Assembly: GCA_027972325.1 (NCBI GenBank) | Contig: JAPMOS010000089.1 | Location: forward strand, 1 to 64,000 | Reading direction: 5' to 3' | Length of the DNA stretch: 64,000 nt | Origin: Paratrimastix pyriformis | Taxonomy: Eukaryota > Preaxostyla > Paratrimastigidae | In this document: positions 1 to 58,039 of the stretch, piece by piece | Numbering within the stretch: position 1 is the stretch's first letter | Layout: every line of letters starts with the position of its first letter | Position numbers and translations under genes: made by a program | Notes under the pieces: generated by a model | Seen by the model: the letters and a program-made list of their open reading frames with translations, nothing else | Told to the model about the DNA's origin: nothing | Databases searched by the model: none

Positions 1-3000
1 TGCCGGGTGCCGCCTCGGCCGCTGCTCCGCCAGTGCCTGGCCCTCGGCCGGTGCTGCCGCCTTGGGGGCCGCCGCTTGTCGGTGCTGTCGGCCGGGCCGC
101 TTGGGTCCGCGTCTGGGGGTTCGGTGGCTGGCCCGCCTGGGTCGGCGCCGTCCCCGGGACCCCCGCTGCCTGTGCCTCTGGTTCCGCCTGCCGTGCCGCT
201 GCCGGGTGCCGCCTCGGCCGCTGCTCCGCCGGTGCCTGGCCCTCGGCCGGGTGCTGCTGCCGCCTTGGGGCCGCCGCTTGTCGGTGCTGTCGGCCGGGCC
301 GCTTGGGTCCGCGTCTGGGGTTCGGTGGCTGGCCCGCCTGGGTCGGCGCCGTCCGGGACCCCGCTGCCTGTGCCTCTGGTTCCGCCTGCCGTGCCGCTGC
401 CGGGTGCCGCCTCGGCCGCTGCTCCGCCGGTGCCTGGCCCTCGGCTGGGTGCTGCCGCCCCAGGGGCCGCCGCTTGTCGGTGCTGTCGGCCGGGCCGCTT
501 GGGTCCGCGTCTGGGGTTCGGTGGCTGGCCCGCCTGGGTCGGCGCCGTCCCGGGACCCCGCTGCCTGTGCCTCTGGTTCCGCCTGCCGTGCCGCTGCCGG
601 GTGCCGCCTCGGCCGCTGCTCCGCCGGTGCCTGGCCCTCGGCCGGGTGCTGCCGCCTTGGGGGCCGCCGCTTGTCGGTGCTGTCGGCCGGGCCGCTTGGG
701 TCCGCGTCTGGGGTTCGGTGGCTGGCCCGCCTGGGTCGGCGCCGTCCCCGGGACCCCCGCTGCCTGTGCCTCTGGTTCCGCCTGCCGTGCCGCTGCCGGG
801 TGCCGCCTCGGCCGCTGCTCCGCCGGTGCCTGGCCCTCGGCCGGGTGCTGCCGCCTTGGGGGGCCGCCGCTTGTCGGTGCTGTCGGCCGGGCCGCTTGGG
901 TCCGCGTCTGGGGGTTCGGGTGGCTGGCCCGCCTGGGTCGGCGCCGTCCCCGGGACCCCCCGCTGCCTGTGCCTCTGGTTCCGCCTGCCGTGCCGCTGCC
1001 GGGTGCCGCCTCGGCCGCTGCTCCGCCGGTGCCTGGCCCTCGGCCGGGTGCTGCCGCCTTGGGGGGCCGCCGCTTGTCGGTGCTGTCGGCCGGGCCGCTT
1101 GGGTCCGCGTCTGGGGTTCGGTGGCTGGCCCGCCTGGGTCGGCGCCGTCCCCGGGACCCCCGCTGCCTGTGCCTCTGGTTCCGCCTGCCGTGCCGCTGCC
1201 GGGTGCCGCCTCGGCCGCTGCTCCGCCGGTGCCTGGCCCTCGGCCGGTGCTGCCGCCTTGGGGCCGCCGCTTGTCGGTGCTGTCGGCCGGGCCGCTTGGG
1301 TCCGCGTCTGGGGTTCGGTGGCTGGCCCGCCTGGGTCGGCGCCGTCCCGGACCCCGCTGCCTGTGCCTCTGGTTCCGCCTGCCGTGCCGCTGCCGGGTGC
1401 CGCCTCGGCCGCTGCTCCGCCGGTGCCTGGCCCTCGGCCGGGTGCTGCCGCCTTGGGGGGCCGCCGCTTGTCGGTGCTGTCGGCCGGGCCGCTTGGGTCC
1501 GCGTCTGGGGTTCGGTGGCTGGCCCGCCTGGGTCGGCGCCGTCCCCGGGACCCCGCTGCCTGTGCCTCTGGTTCCGCCTGCCGTGCCGCTGCCGGGTGCC
1601 GCCTCGGCCGCTCCGCCGGTGCCTGGCCCTCGGCTGGGTGCTGCCGCCTTGGGGGCCGCCGCTTGTCGGTGCTGTCGGCCGGGCCGCTTGGGTCCGCGTC
1701 TGGGGGTTCGGTGGCTGGCCCGCCTGGGTCGGCGCCGTCCCCGGGACCCCCGCTGCCTGTGCCTCTGGTTCCGCCTGCCGTGCCGCTGCCGGGTGCCGCC
1801 TCGGCCGCTGCTCCGCCGGTGCCTGGCCCTCGGCCGGGTGCTGCCGCCTTGGGGCCGCCGCTTGTCGGTGCTGTCGGCCGGGCCGCTTGGGTCCGCGTCT
1901 GGGGTTCGGTGGCTGGCCCGCCTGGGTCGGCGCCGTCCCCGGGACCCCCGCTGCCTGTGCCTCTGGTTCCGCCTGCCGTGCCGCTGCCGGGTGCCGCCTC
2001 GGCCGCTGCTCCGCCGGTGCCTGGCCCTCGGCCGGGTGCTGCCGCCTTGGGGCCGCCGCTTGTCGGTGCTGTCGGCCGGGCCGCTTGGGTCCGCGTCTGG
2101 GGTTCGGTGGCTGGCCCGCCTGGGTCGGCGCCGTCCCCGGGACCCCCGCTGCCTGTGCCTCTGGTTCCGCCTGCCGTGCCGCTGCCGGGTGCCGCCTCGG
2201 CCGCTGCTCCGCCGGTGCCTGGCCCTCGGCCGGGTGCTGCCGCCTTGGGGGCCGCCGCTTGTCGGTGCTGTCGGCCGGGCCGCTTGGGTCCGCGTCTGGG
2301 GTTCGGTGGCTGGCCCGCCTGGGTCGGCGCCGTCCCCGGGACCCCGCTGCCTGTGCCTCTGGTTCCGCCTGCCGTGCCGCTGCCGGGTGCCGCCTCGGCC
2401 GCTGCTCCGCCGGTGCCTGGCCCTCGGCCGGGTGCTGCCGCCTTGGGGGCCGCCGCTTGTCGGTGCTGTCGGCCGGGCCGCTTGGGTCCGCGTCTGGGGT
2501 TCGGTGGCTGGCCCGCCTGGGTCGGCGCCGTCCCCGGGACCCCCGCTGCCTGTGCCTCTGGTTCCGCCTGCCGTGCCGCTGCCGGGTGCCGCCTCGGCCG
2601 CTGCTCCGCCGGTGCCTGGCCCTCGGCCGGGTGCTGCCGCCTTGGGGGCCGCCGCTTGTCGGTGCTGTCGGCCGGGCCGCTTGGGTCCGCGTCTGGGGGT
2701 TCGGTGGCTGGCCCGCCTGGGTCGGCGCCGTCCCCGGACCCCGCTGCCTGTGCCTCTGGTTCCGCCTGCCGTGCCGCTGCCGGGTGCCGCCTCGGCCGCT
2801 GCTCCGCCGGTGCCTGGCCCTCGGCCGGGTGCTGCCGCCTTGGGGGCCGCCGCTTGTCGGTGCTGTCGGCCGGGCCGCTTGGGTCCGCGTCTGGGGTTCG
2901 GTGGCTGGCCCGCCTGGGTCGGCGCCGTCCCCGGGACCCCGCTGCCTGTGCCTCTGGTTCCGCCTGCCGTGCCGCTGCCGGGTGCCGCCTCGGCCGCTGC

Positions 3001-6000
3001 TCCGCCGGTGCCTGGCCCTCGGCCGGGTGCTGCCGCCTTGGGGGCCGCCGCTTGTCGGTGCTGTCGGCCGGGCCGCTTGGGTCCGCGTCTGGGGGTTCGG
3101 TGGCTGGCCCGCCTGGGTCGGCGCCGTCCCCGGGACCCCCGCTGCCTGTGCCTCTGGTTCCGCCTGCCGTGCCGCTGCCGGGTGCCGCCTCGGCCGCTGC
3201 TCCGCCGGTGCCTGGCCCTCGGCCGGGTGCTGCCGCCTTGGGGGGCCGCCGCTTGTCGGTGCTGTCGGCCGGGCCGCTTGGGTCCGCGTCTGGGGGTTCG
3301 GTGGCTGGCCCGCCTGGGTCGGCGCCGTCCCCGGGACCCCGCTGCCTGTGCCTCTGGTTCCGCCTGCCGTGCCGCTGCCGGGTGCCGCCTCGGCCGCTGC
3401 TCCGCCGGTGCCTGGCCCTCGGCCGGGTGCTGCCGCCTTGGGGGGCCGCCGCTTGTCGGTGCTGTCGGCCGGGCCGCTTGGGTCCGCGTCTGGGGTTCGG
3501 TGGCTGGCCCGCCTGGGTCGGCGCCGTCCCCGGGACCCCCGCTGCCTGTGCCTCTGGTTCCGCCTGCCGTGCCGCTGCCGGGTGCCGCCTCGGCCGCTGC
3601 TCCGCCGGTGCCTGGCCCTCGGCCGGGTGCTGCCGCCTTGGGGGGCCGCCGCTTGTCGGTGCTGTCGGCCGGGCCGCTTGGGTCCGCGTCTGGGGGTTAG
3701 GTGGCTGGCCCGCCTGGGTCGGCGCCGTCCCCGGGACCCCGCTGCCTGTGCCTCTGGTTCCGCCTGCCGTGCCGCTGCCGGGTGCCGCCTCGGCCGCTGC
3801 TCCGCCGGTGCCTGGCCCTCGGCCGGGTGCTGCCGCCTTGGGGGGCCGCCGCTTGTCGGTGCTGTCGGCCGGGCCGCTTGGGTCCGCGTCTGGGGGTTCG
3901 GTGGCTGGCCCGCCTGGGTCGGCGCCGTCCCCGGGACCCCCGCTGCCTGTGCCTCTGGTTCCGCCTGCCGTGCCGCTGCCGGGTGCCGCCTCGGCCGCTG
4001 CTCCGCCGGTGCCTGGCCCTCGGCCGGGTGCTGCCGCCTTGGGGGCCGCCGCTTGTCGGTGCTGTCGGCCGGGCCGCTTGGGTCCGCGTCTGGGGGTTCG
4101 GTGGCTGGCCCGCCTGGGTCGGCGCCGTCCCCGGGACCCCCGCTGCCTGTGCCTCTGGTTCCGCCTGCCGTGCCGCTGCCGGGTGCCGCCTCGGCCGCTG
4201 CTCCGCCGGTGCCTGGCCCTCGGCCGGGTGCTGCCGCCTTGGGGGGCCGCCGCTTGTCGGTGCTGTCGGCCGGGCCGCTTGGGTCCGCGTCTGGGGTTCG
4301 GTGGCTGGCCCGCCTGGGTCGGCGCCGTCCCCGGGACCCCCGCTGCCTGTGCCTCTGGTTCCGCCTGCCGTGCCGCTGCCGGGTGCCGCCTCGGCCGCTG
4401 CTCCGCCGGTGCCTGGCCCTCGGCCGGGTGCTGCCGCCTTGGGGGCCGCCGCTTGTCGGTGCTGTCGGCCGGGCCGCTTGGGTCCGCGTCTGGGGTTCGG
4501 TGGCTGGCCCGCCTGGGTCGGCGCCGTCCCGGACCCCGCTGCCTGTGCCTCTGGTTCCGCCTGCCGTGCCGCTGCCGGGTGCCGCCTCGGCCGCTGCTCC
4601 GCCGGTGCCTGGCCCTCGGCCGGGTGCTGCCGCCTTGGGGCGCCGCCGCTTGTCGGTGCTGTCGGCCGGGCCGCTTGGGTCCGCGTCTGGGGTTCGGTGG
4701 CTGGCCCGCCTGGGTCGGCGCCGTCCCCGGGACCCCCGCTGCCTGTGCCTCTGGTTCCGCCTGCCGTGCCGCTGCCGGGTGCCGCCTCGGCCGCTGCTCC
4801 GCCGGTGCCTGGCCCTCGGCTGGGTGCTGCCGCCTTGGGGCCGCCGCTTGTCGGTGCTGTCGGCCGGGCCGCTTGGGTCCGCGTCTGGGGTTCGGTGGCT
4901 GGCCCGCCTGGGTCGGCGCCGTCCCCGGGACCCCCGCTGCCTGTGCCTCTGGTTCCGCCTGCCGTGCCGCTGCCGGGTGCCGCCTCGGCCGCTGCTCCGC
5001 CGGTGCCTGGCCCTCGGCCGGGTGCTGCCTTGGGGCCGCCGCTTGTCGGTGCTGTCGGCCGGGCCGCTTGGGTCCGCGTCTGGGGTTCGGTGGCTGGCCC
5101 GCCTGGGTCGGCGCCGTCCCCGGGACCCCCGCTGCCTGTGCCTCTGGTTCCGCCTGCCGTGCCGCTGCCGGGTGCCGCCTCGGCCGCTGCTCCGCCGGTG
5201 CCTGGCCCTCGGCCGGGTGCTGCCGCCTTGGGGGGCCGCCGCTTGTCGGTGCTGTCGGCCGGGCCGCTTGGGTCCGCGTCTGGGGTTCGGTGGCTGGCCC
5301 GCCTGGGTCGGCGCCGTCCCCGGGACCCCCGCTGCCTGTGCCTCTGGTTCCGCCTGCCGTGCCGCTGCCGGGTGCCGCCTCGGCCGCTGCTCCGCCGGTG
5401 CCTGGCCCTCGGCCGGTGCTGCCGCCTTGGGGCCGCCGCTTGTCGGTGCTGTCGGCCGGGCCGCTTGGGTCCGCGTCTGGGGGTTCGGTGGCTGGCCCGC
5501 CTGGGTCGGCGCCGTCCCCGGGACCCCCGCTGCCTGTGCCTCTGGTTCCGCCTGCCGTGCCGCTGCCGGGTGCCGCCTCGGCCGCTGCTCCGCCGGTGCC
5601 TGGCCCTCGGCCGGTGCTGCCGCCTTGGGGCCGCCGCTTGTTGGTGCTGTCGGCCGGGCCGCTTGGGTCCGCGTCTGGGGTTCGGTGGCTGGCCCGCCTG
5701 GGTCGGCGCCGTCCCCGGGACCCCCGCTGCCTGTGCCTCTGGTTCCGCCTGCCGTGCCGCTGCCGGGTGCCGCCTCGGCCGCTGCTCCGCCGGTGCCTGG
5801 CCCTCGGCTGGGTGCTGCCGCCTTGGGGGGCCGCCGCTTGTCGGTGCTGTCGGCCGGGCCGCTTGGGTCCGCGTCTGGGGGTTCGGTGGCTGGCCCGCCT
5901 GGGTCGGCGCCGTCCCCGGGACCCCCCGCTGCCTGTGCCTCTGGTTCCGCCTGCCGTGCCGCTGCCGGGTGCCGCCTCGGCCGCTGCTCCGCCGGTGCCT

Positions 6001-6620
6001 GGCCCTCGGCCGGGTGCTGCCGCCTTGGGGGGCCGCCGCTTGTCGGTGCTGTCGGCCGGGCCGCTTGGGTCCGCGTCTGGGGGTTCGGTGGCTGGCCCGC
6101 CTGGGTCGGCGCCGTCCCCGGGACCCCCGCTGCCTGTGCCTCTGGTTCCGCCTGCCGTGCCGCTGCCGGGTGCCGCCTCGGCCGCTGCTCCGCCGGTGCC
6201 TGGCCCTCGGCTGGGTGCTGCCGCCTTGGGGGGCCGCCGCTTGTCGGTGCTGTCGGCCGGGCCGCTTGGGTCCGCGTCTGGGGGTTCGGTGGCTGGCCCG
6301 CCTGGGTCGGCGCCGTCCCCGGGACCCCCGCTGCCTGTGCCTCTGGTTCCGCCTGCCGTGCCGCTGCCGGGTGCCGCCTCGGCCGCTGCTCCGCCGGTGC
6401 CTGGCCCTCGGCCGGGTGCTGCCGCCTTGGGGGGCCGCCGCTTGTCGGTGCTGTCGGCCGGGCCGCTTGGGTCCGCGTCTGGGGGTTCGGTGGCTGGCCC
6501 GCCTGGGTCGGCGCCGTCCCCGGGACCCCCGCTGCCTGTGCCTCTGGTTCCGCCTGCCGTGCCGCTGCCGGGTGCCGCCTCGGCCGCTGCTCCGCCGGTG
6601 CCTGGCCCTCGGCCGGGGGC
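1..6620 (+). repeat. ~199-bp GC-rich tandem array (~34 copies)
   Basis: Near-identical units of 197-200 bp start at 1, 200, 398, 595 and so on to about 6567, each beginning with TGCCGGGTGCCGCCTCGG. Copies differ mostly by one base in C or G runs (for example GGGG against GGGGGG before the shared CCGCCGCTTGTCGG). No plus-strand frame contains a stop for kilobases, so the one-base changes shift frame without ending translation. The first base is already inside a unit, so the array probably extends left of the window. It joins the LINE downstream without a gap. Position and unit size recall the ~200-bp promoter monomers of mouse L1, which is an analogy only. It could also be a Pro/Ala/Gly-rich coding repeat. 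Confidence 0.9.
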
Positions 6621-7395
6621 CGCCGCCTCGGTGGGCCGCAGCTTGTCGGTGCCGTCGGCCGCGCTGCTCGGTTGCCGTGTGCCGACGCCGTCGGGGCTTT
6701 TGTCGGTGCGCTTGCCGATCGGGTGGTCGTCGTTTGCGGGGACAGTGGTGGTCCCGCCCGGGCCCTCGCTGTCCCCGGGGCCCCTGCCGGTAATGCCGCT
6801 TGCGCCTGAGCCACTGGCTCAGCTTGCGCCTGCGCAAGCCGGGTTCTTGCCTCTGCCTGCCTGCGCTCGGGCCGCTGTTTGCGGTGGCCGCGGGTCGGGG
6901 CTTTTGTCGTGGCGCATGCCGCCCGGGGGGCCATCGTTTGCAGGGCCAGCGGTTGGCCCGCCCGGGTCCACGCTGTTCCCGGGGCCCCCGCTGCTGACAC
7001 CACCTGGACTGACCACTCCGCCGATGCCGCCTCTGCCACCCGTGCACCCCGCGCTGCCTGGACGTTCGCCTGTGCTGGCTTGGCCTTTCTCTGGGCCGTC
7101 GCTTCTGCGGCCGGTGTGGTGTCCCATGCCTGCGGGTCCCCCGGCGCTCCAGTGGACGCCTGTTGCTGTTCCGTCTGCCTGGCCGGCTGGACCCGGCGGG
7201 CCCATGATGGCCCTCCCGGCACACGTGGGGCTTTCTCTGCATCATCGGGCCGCCTCACCGGGTGGCCGAAACGCTGAGGGTGGGCCGAGCACGATCCGGC
7301 TCAAGTCGCCCCTGGGCACGGTGCCCGGGGTGCCGCCGCCTGCTGCTGAGGCCCCGTCTCTGGACCAGAGGTTTTCTCCACCAGCACCTCCCGAG
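6621..7395 (+). repeat. Diverged array units and Pro-rich N-terminal region of the LINE
   Basis: The 199-bp unit decays here. Segments near 6620-6790 and 6880-7000 still show the order GGGCTTTTGTCG, GCCCGCCCGGG, TCCCCGGGGCCCC. The frame stays open into the LINE endonuclease and reads as Pro/Ala/Gly-rich low complexity. There is no independent gene here, and the start codon of the LINE protein cannot be fixed. Confidence 0.6.
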
Positions 7396-10300
7396 CACTT
7401 CCGGGCCCTCTGCTGGAATGTGTCCAGCATCCGCGCACCGCACCGTGCCCGTGCAGTGGCGGCTCTGTCCCGCGGAGTCCAAGCCGTCTTTCTCACTGAG
7501 ACCTGGCTTTCCGACCAAGAAGCCCCCCGAATCCAGGGTTTCCGCTGGTTTGTGGAAGGCCACGCGAGCTGGGCCGGCGAACGTCCCTCCGGCGGGGTCG
7601 CCCTCGGTCTCTCCGGGCCCTGGGCCCAAGGCGCCCGCCGTCTCTCCCCCCCCTGCCTGCACGACTGCACGGTGTGGGTCGTATCGAGAGGCGTCTTATT
7701 CGGGGCATGCTATTTCAAGCCGCGGAGCCTCGGCGCCGACACTGCCGGGGAACTCTTCGAGTGCATCCGCACCCTGCGCCCCCCGGCAGCCCCTGTGGTG
7801 ATCGCTGGCGACTTTAACGCTCATGTGCCCTCCCCCTCGGACAACGGCAATGAGCAGGGGGAATACCTGCAGCTGCTGGCGGAGCAAGCCGGACTCACCA
7901 TCGCGGCCCAAGATGGGGACACCGTGCTCCCAAGCTATGACCCCGGGGGCTTACGGCGTGTCTCCACCAAGGTCGACTACTACCTGTTTGATGGCCTGGC
8001 TCAGCCGCGGGAGACGGTGGCACCTCGGGCTGCCAGCCGCAATTTGCTGGACCCGGTGGGCCAGGAGGTCCCGGAATCAGCGTGCGAGCACCGCGCTGTC
8101 CACCTCTCAGGCATCGTCTGCGTCGCCCCGCCCCCACCCAGGCGCAAGGGCCGCACCAAGCCGCGGTGGGCCTGGTGCTTGGACAAGGCTGACTGGGCCC
8201 ACTTCGAGGAGGAGGCGTCCCTCGGGGCTGCCGACCTCCTCTCCCGCCTGGAGGCGGACACCAAGAGTCTGGCCTCCCCAGAGCTGCTGAAGGCGAGATG
8301 GGACCAACTGCTGGCTCTTCTCCGCCGCGCTGGCCGGGAAGCGGTTGGAAGGAAGCGGGTCACCGCGGCCTCCCGAGCATGGTGGACCCCTCGGCTCGCC
8401 GATCTGTGGCGGGCCAAGATGGCCCAGAGGAGAGGCCCCGGTGTGAAGGCAGCCCGCGGCGCCTTTCGACGGGAGGCCCGAGCGGCGAAGAGCGGCATGA
8501 TGGCCGAGTTCCGCCTCTCGGGGGAGCGATCCTGGTGGTCCCTCACACGGCTCTTGGGGGAGGAGCACCCTGAAGAGGCTGACCAGGAGCGGGGGGTGGG
8601 CCTCGAGGAGTTCACGGCCCATTTCCGCAAGGTTGGAGAGATGCTGCCTGGGCCACCGCCGCCGCTACCCAGCCTCGAGTTTGAGCCGCCGTCAGCAGGC
8701 CGGATGGCAGCCACCATGGACAGGCCGCTCACTCGGGAGGAGGTGGAGCTGGCCCTGGGGGACCTGCGGAGTGGCGGAGCGCCGGGACCGGACGGCATCC
8801 CCCCGCTGTTCCTGAAGCGGGCAGGGTCAACGTTCACCGAAGCCCTCCGCCTTTTCTTTGAGCTCACCTGGCGGTGGGGCCTGTGGCCGGAACAGTGGCG
8901 CCTCTCCCACTTGGTACCGGTCCACAAGAGCAAGGGAGGCCAGAGCCCGACCGCATACCGTCCGATTGCTCTGGCCCCAGTGGCCTCCAAAGTGTTGGCC
9001 CTGGCCCTGGACCGGAGGCTGCGGTCCTCCCTGGAGCCGGGCCTGGCGGAGGAGCAGGGAGGCTTCCGCCGGGAGCACTCGGCGGTGCAGCAGGTCATCG
9101 CCCTGAAGGAGATCGTGGCCCTCCGCCGCAAGGCCAGGCTGAGCACGTACGCAGCCTTCTTGGACATCCGTGCCGCCTACGATACCGTCGACCGACACAT
9201 CTTGTGGGCCATCCTGCAGGCGCGTGGCTGCCGGGGCTGCCTCCTGCTCCTGCTGATGGCCATGTACGCGAAGACCGAGGCGGCGGTTGTCGTACGAGGC
9301 GAACGGGGGCCCATCTTTGAGATTCACCGTGGCCTGCGACAGGGGTGCCCTGCATCCCCGGGCCTGTATCTGTTCTTCATTGACGGCCTCGTGCGGAGGC
9401 TGCGGGCGCGGGGCCACGGCGTTCTGGTACCCGGCAGGAGGGAGCGCATCCCGGGACTGCTATTCGCGGACGACGTCTCTGTCCTTGGCGAGACCCCGAA
9501 GCCCTGCAGCAAGCTCTCGACGAATGCGACGTGGTGGCACGAGAAAGGCGCTTCGAGTGGGCGCCTGACAAATGTCGGTCGATGGCCTTTGAAAACTGGG
9601 CGGCCCAGCGCGAGGAGAAGCGCAAGAAGGAGCCCGCTGCTGCGAAGCCGAAGCCGGAACCATGGTCAGTCCGTCTCAGCGGCAAAATGTTGGAACAGAC
9701 CAGAGTCTTCCGCTTCCTGGGCGCGGAACTCGAATGCGATGCACGTACAAAGGCCCATACGAGCGGAAGGATCCGAGCGGCCTGTGCGATGAGGGGCTCC
9801 ATCAGCCGGCTGCTAGGCCGTGTTGGGGCCGTCCCTCCGAGGCTGCTCTGTGCATTGTGGCGCACCTTTGCCCTGCCGAAGTTGCTCTGGGCGGCGGCGG
9901 CCTTCCTGACCTGCGCGACCAAAAGGCCGAGCGAGCAATGGACTCGGTTCAACGCGTCTTCGCCTGCTATGCCCTCCAGTGTATGGGGCAAGCATCATCC
10001 GCAGCGGTCGAGGCCGATCTGGACCTGATACCGGTGGCGGCCTTGCGGGCCCAGGAGATCATGTTCGAATGGGGCCGCATCAAGCTGCTGCCGCAGGGCC
10101 GCCTGGTCCGCGAACTGGTGGAGCTGGGTGAGAAGCTCCCAGAGGTGAGGACAGGGCACCAGTGCATCGGCGAATGGGCCGGGGCTGCTGAGGCGGTCAT
10201 GGCGGACTATGGCCTTGGCACGGGGGTGCGCCCGGTGGACGAGGCCATCCGGACCATCGGCATCGGGGCCTGGAAGGACTTGGTCCGGAAGCGAGTGCGC

Positions 10301-10948
10301 ACACATGTGGAGGCCAAGTGGCGCGCGAAGATGGAGGACGCCCACTCGCACCCAAGGCTGGCACTCCTGCGGCAGGTCAAGCAGGACTTTGGCCACAGCG
10401 AGGCCTACCTGGACGACATGAGCCCGGCGGGGCGCCGCATAGCAGCCCAACTGCGCGCAGGGATGTACCTGAACGGTGAGTTCATGCGCACCTGGAAGAA
10501 CAGACCTGAGGCGAAGCGCGGGGAGCCTGCATCTGCTGCAACGACGCGGGACCACTCGAGGACGCCCAACACATCATCCAGCAGTGCCCCGCCTACGAGG
10601 AGCTCCGCAAAGGCCTGGGACCGCCTCCATGCGGCCCTGGGGGCCCCGGACTGGGCCCATCTCGAGGCCCTGGGTGCGGACAAGTGGCAGATCATGATCG
10701 GGAGGCCGGCCGCTGGTTGGGGGCGCCCGACTCGCGAGGCCGTCAACCGGATTGCGGGAGACTTCTTGGCCCAGGCCCACGCGCGCCGGCTGCAACTGCT
10801 CAAGGTGCGACGAGCCGAGCCACCGCGGACGGCCGGCGATCGGAGGGCCCGGCGGGAGACGACACCACCGGGGCTGAGCCAAGGAAGGCTGCCTGCTGTG
10901 CCCATCCAGCAGACTAGCGGCCACCAGAACGAGGCCTCCACTACATAG
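7396..10948 (+). pseudogene. LINE with APE endonuclease and reverse transcriptase, frame-disrupted
   Basis: This is a non-LTR retrotransposon polyprotein. An APE-type endonuclease runs from about 7396 to 8060 (CWNVSSI, ETWLS, AGDFNAH at about 7804, KVDYYLF). The reverse transcriptase runs from about 8700 to 9500 (GAPGPDGIPP, YRPIAL, FLDIRAAYDTVD, GLRQGCPASP, LFADD at 9460-9474). A C-terminal zinc knuckle lies near 10528-10590 (CICCND, then H and C, then PAYEELR). I see no RNase H. The reading frame changes near 9490-9500, 9915-9930, 10520-10530 and 10605-10620, so the copy is dead unless these are assembly errors. The clade is not assigned. Upstream it is continuous with the 199-bp array, which may be its 5' UTR. 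Confidence 0.85.
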
Positions 10949-11453
10949 CAATCGACCGAACCCCTCTCCTTTGCGGGTGGACGACGGCAGCGTCAGGCTC
11001 GCCGGGTGGGCCCGTCCTCAAAACCTGCGGGGAGGGGGGGGAAGTCTTAGGTCGTCGCTCTTCCATCCACTTTCTCTCCCTGTCTTGCTTTCGGGGCGAC
11101 CTAGGATGGTGGCATACCGACCAAGCGCAACCACGAGGCCGAGGCTCACCAGCCGGACCGGTGATGAAGGAGGTGGGGGTGATGAGATGCGATGCATTTT
11201 GAGCCGAAGCCTATCGAGGGTGATGAGGTGACGGGGGGAATTGGGGGATAAAACCTTTTGTGATTTCCTTCTCATGGCTCCTTAGTTAGCCTCACACGAG
11301 GCTGCATTAACACGAGACTGACTGACTGACCTTGAGAATCAGGTCGCTCGAACCAAAAGGGAGATCTCAATTATCTTGTGGTTCTGTCGACTATTCAACA
11401 GCTTTTTCAAACTTCCAACCGGTTCACACAGTTGCGCTTTCGATCTGCGACGC
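10949..11453. other. LINE 3' trailer and intergenic gap
   Basis: No convincing ORF. It starts after the TAG that ends the LINE frame and contains a G-run, a GATGA-rich stretch and a short (CTGA)n run at about 11322-11334 that could be the LINE 3' tail. The LINE end is not otherwise marked and no target-site duplication could be seen because the 5' end lies outside the window. Confidence 0.4.
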
Positions 11454-12482
11454 ATGGAAGATTTTGACGAAGACGTCGATCCCTTCGAAGGTTATGACGC
11501 AGACATTGGGGAGTTCCCCACATGCTGCTGCATCACTGAACCCGGAGCCGAACTCGGCGACTATCAGATCTTGCCTCCCGTCGACGGATCCACTGTCTCT
11601 TGCACCGAGTGTCGGAAAGAAGCGACCCTTCATTTGTTCCCAATGCGTTGTGACATCACATGCCCAAGTTGCTTTGTTTGCCGCTCCTTCTTCCTCCCTG
11701 ACCCCTCCCACCCCAACCAACTCCACCTGATCCCAACAAGCAACTGGTCAACGGACGTTTTTGAGAACATCCTCTCGAAGAAGCTTCATCCGCCCCTCAT
11801 CACCACCTCCTCCTACATCGCCTCCGACTGTCCCCTGTTCACCCGTCCTGAAGATCGGCCGTTCTTCTTCCTTCAGGATGCCGTTGAAGAAGCCATTGAA
11901 CACCACCCAGTCCTGCCGACGCGGAAGAAAGGCCGCCCGCCCCTCCAGTTCCGTGAGCCAAAGCAGACCCGCAAGCCATCCGCCCCTTCCGGGCTACGTG
12001 CCGAGGGTCCCAGTGCCGCCCATATGGACGAAGAAGCGAGTATTTATCAACCACTCAGCCGCAAGGCAACTTTTTCGGACCCAGTGGACCGGGCTCGGAT
12101 CAGCAGCGCGTCAACTTGCGATGCCCAGGCCAGCGGAGCCAGCGCCACGGCTTCGGCTGTGGTCGGAGAGGAGGACAGCACGACTCCCACTCCCGGCAGG
12201 ACCTCCCCTGTCCCCACCACCACCACCACACTCACCATCAGTACCAGTGCAAGAGACGAGCTTCCGTCTCCCGATCGCTCCGCCGCCGAGATCTCTGCAG
12301 GCCCCAAGCTTGGGCGCCGCGCCCGCCGCAAAGCGCGGGCACAGGCCCAAAAGGAGGCCGCTTTCATGATGCCTTCGCACGACCAGGCCATCGGCGAGGA
12401 TGCCCTGGCTGCTACACACACTGTTGCTCCGAGTGCTCTGGAGGTGACTCCGGGGCATGAGGTTGTTGGGCCGACAGCGTAA
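11454..12482 (+). CDS. Unknown 342-residue protein with Cys cluster and basic tail
   Basis: Intronless ORF from ATG 11454 to TAA 12480-12482. A further in-frame ATG at 11376 would add 26 residues; the later one is preferred because the acidic start MEDFDEDVDPFEGYD looks like a true N-terminus. Near residues 45-75 lies a possible zinc cluster (CTECRKE, then CDITCPSCFVC). The middle holds RKKGRPP, which resembles an AT-hook, and the C-terminal half is Ser/Thr/Ala/Pro-rich with an RRARRKARAQAQ basic patch. I do not recognise the family. It could be a nuclear protein or a transposon accessory ORF. It lies between the LINE and the receptor gene, same strand. Confidence 0.5.
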   Translation: MEDFDEDVDPFEGYDADIGEFPTCCCITEPGAELGDYQILPPVDGSTVSCTECRKEATLHLFPMRCDITCPSCFVCRSFFLPDPSHPNQLHLIPTSNWSTDVFENILSKKLHPPLITTSSYIASDCPLFTRPEDRPFFFLQDAVEEAIEHHPVLPTRKKGRPPLQFREPKQTRKPSAPSGLRAEGPSAAHMDEEASIYQPLSRKATFSDPVDRARISSASTCDAQASGASATASAVVGEEDSTTPTPGRTSPVPTTTTTLTISTSARDELPSPDRSAAEISAGPKLGRRARRKARAQAQKEAAFMMPSHDQAIGEDALAATHTVAPSALEVTPGHEVVGPTA

Positions 12483-12493
12483 GGTGTAGTAGT

Positions 12494-12499
12494 AATAAA
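12494..12499 (+). terminator. Candidate polyadenylation signal AATAAA
   Basis: AATAAA starts 11 bases after the stop codon of the 342-residue ORF. The spacing is very short but plausible if the gene has a compact 3' UTR. It is a six-base match and could be chance. Confidence 0.3.
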
Positions 12500-12529
12500 T
12501 TTCCTCTTCCTTCATTCATTTTCCGGCTT

Positions 12530-58039
<45,510 letters not shown>

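Noticed and set aside
33-6809. Two further plus-strand giant frames over the array
   Set aside because: Same repeat read in other frames. Only the one continuing into the endonuclease has downstream support.
3697-7245. 1,182-codon minus-strand frame across the tandem array
   Set aside because: It is the complement of a stop-poor GC-rich repeat. It has no domain and ends inside the LINE N-terminal region.
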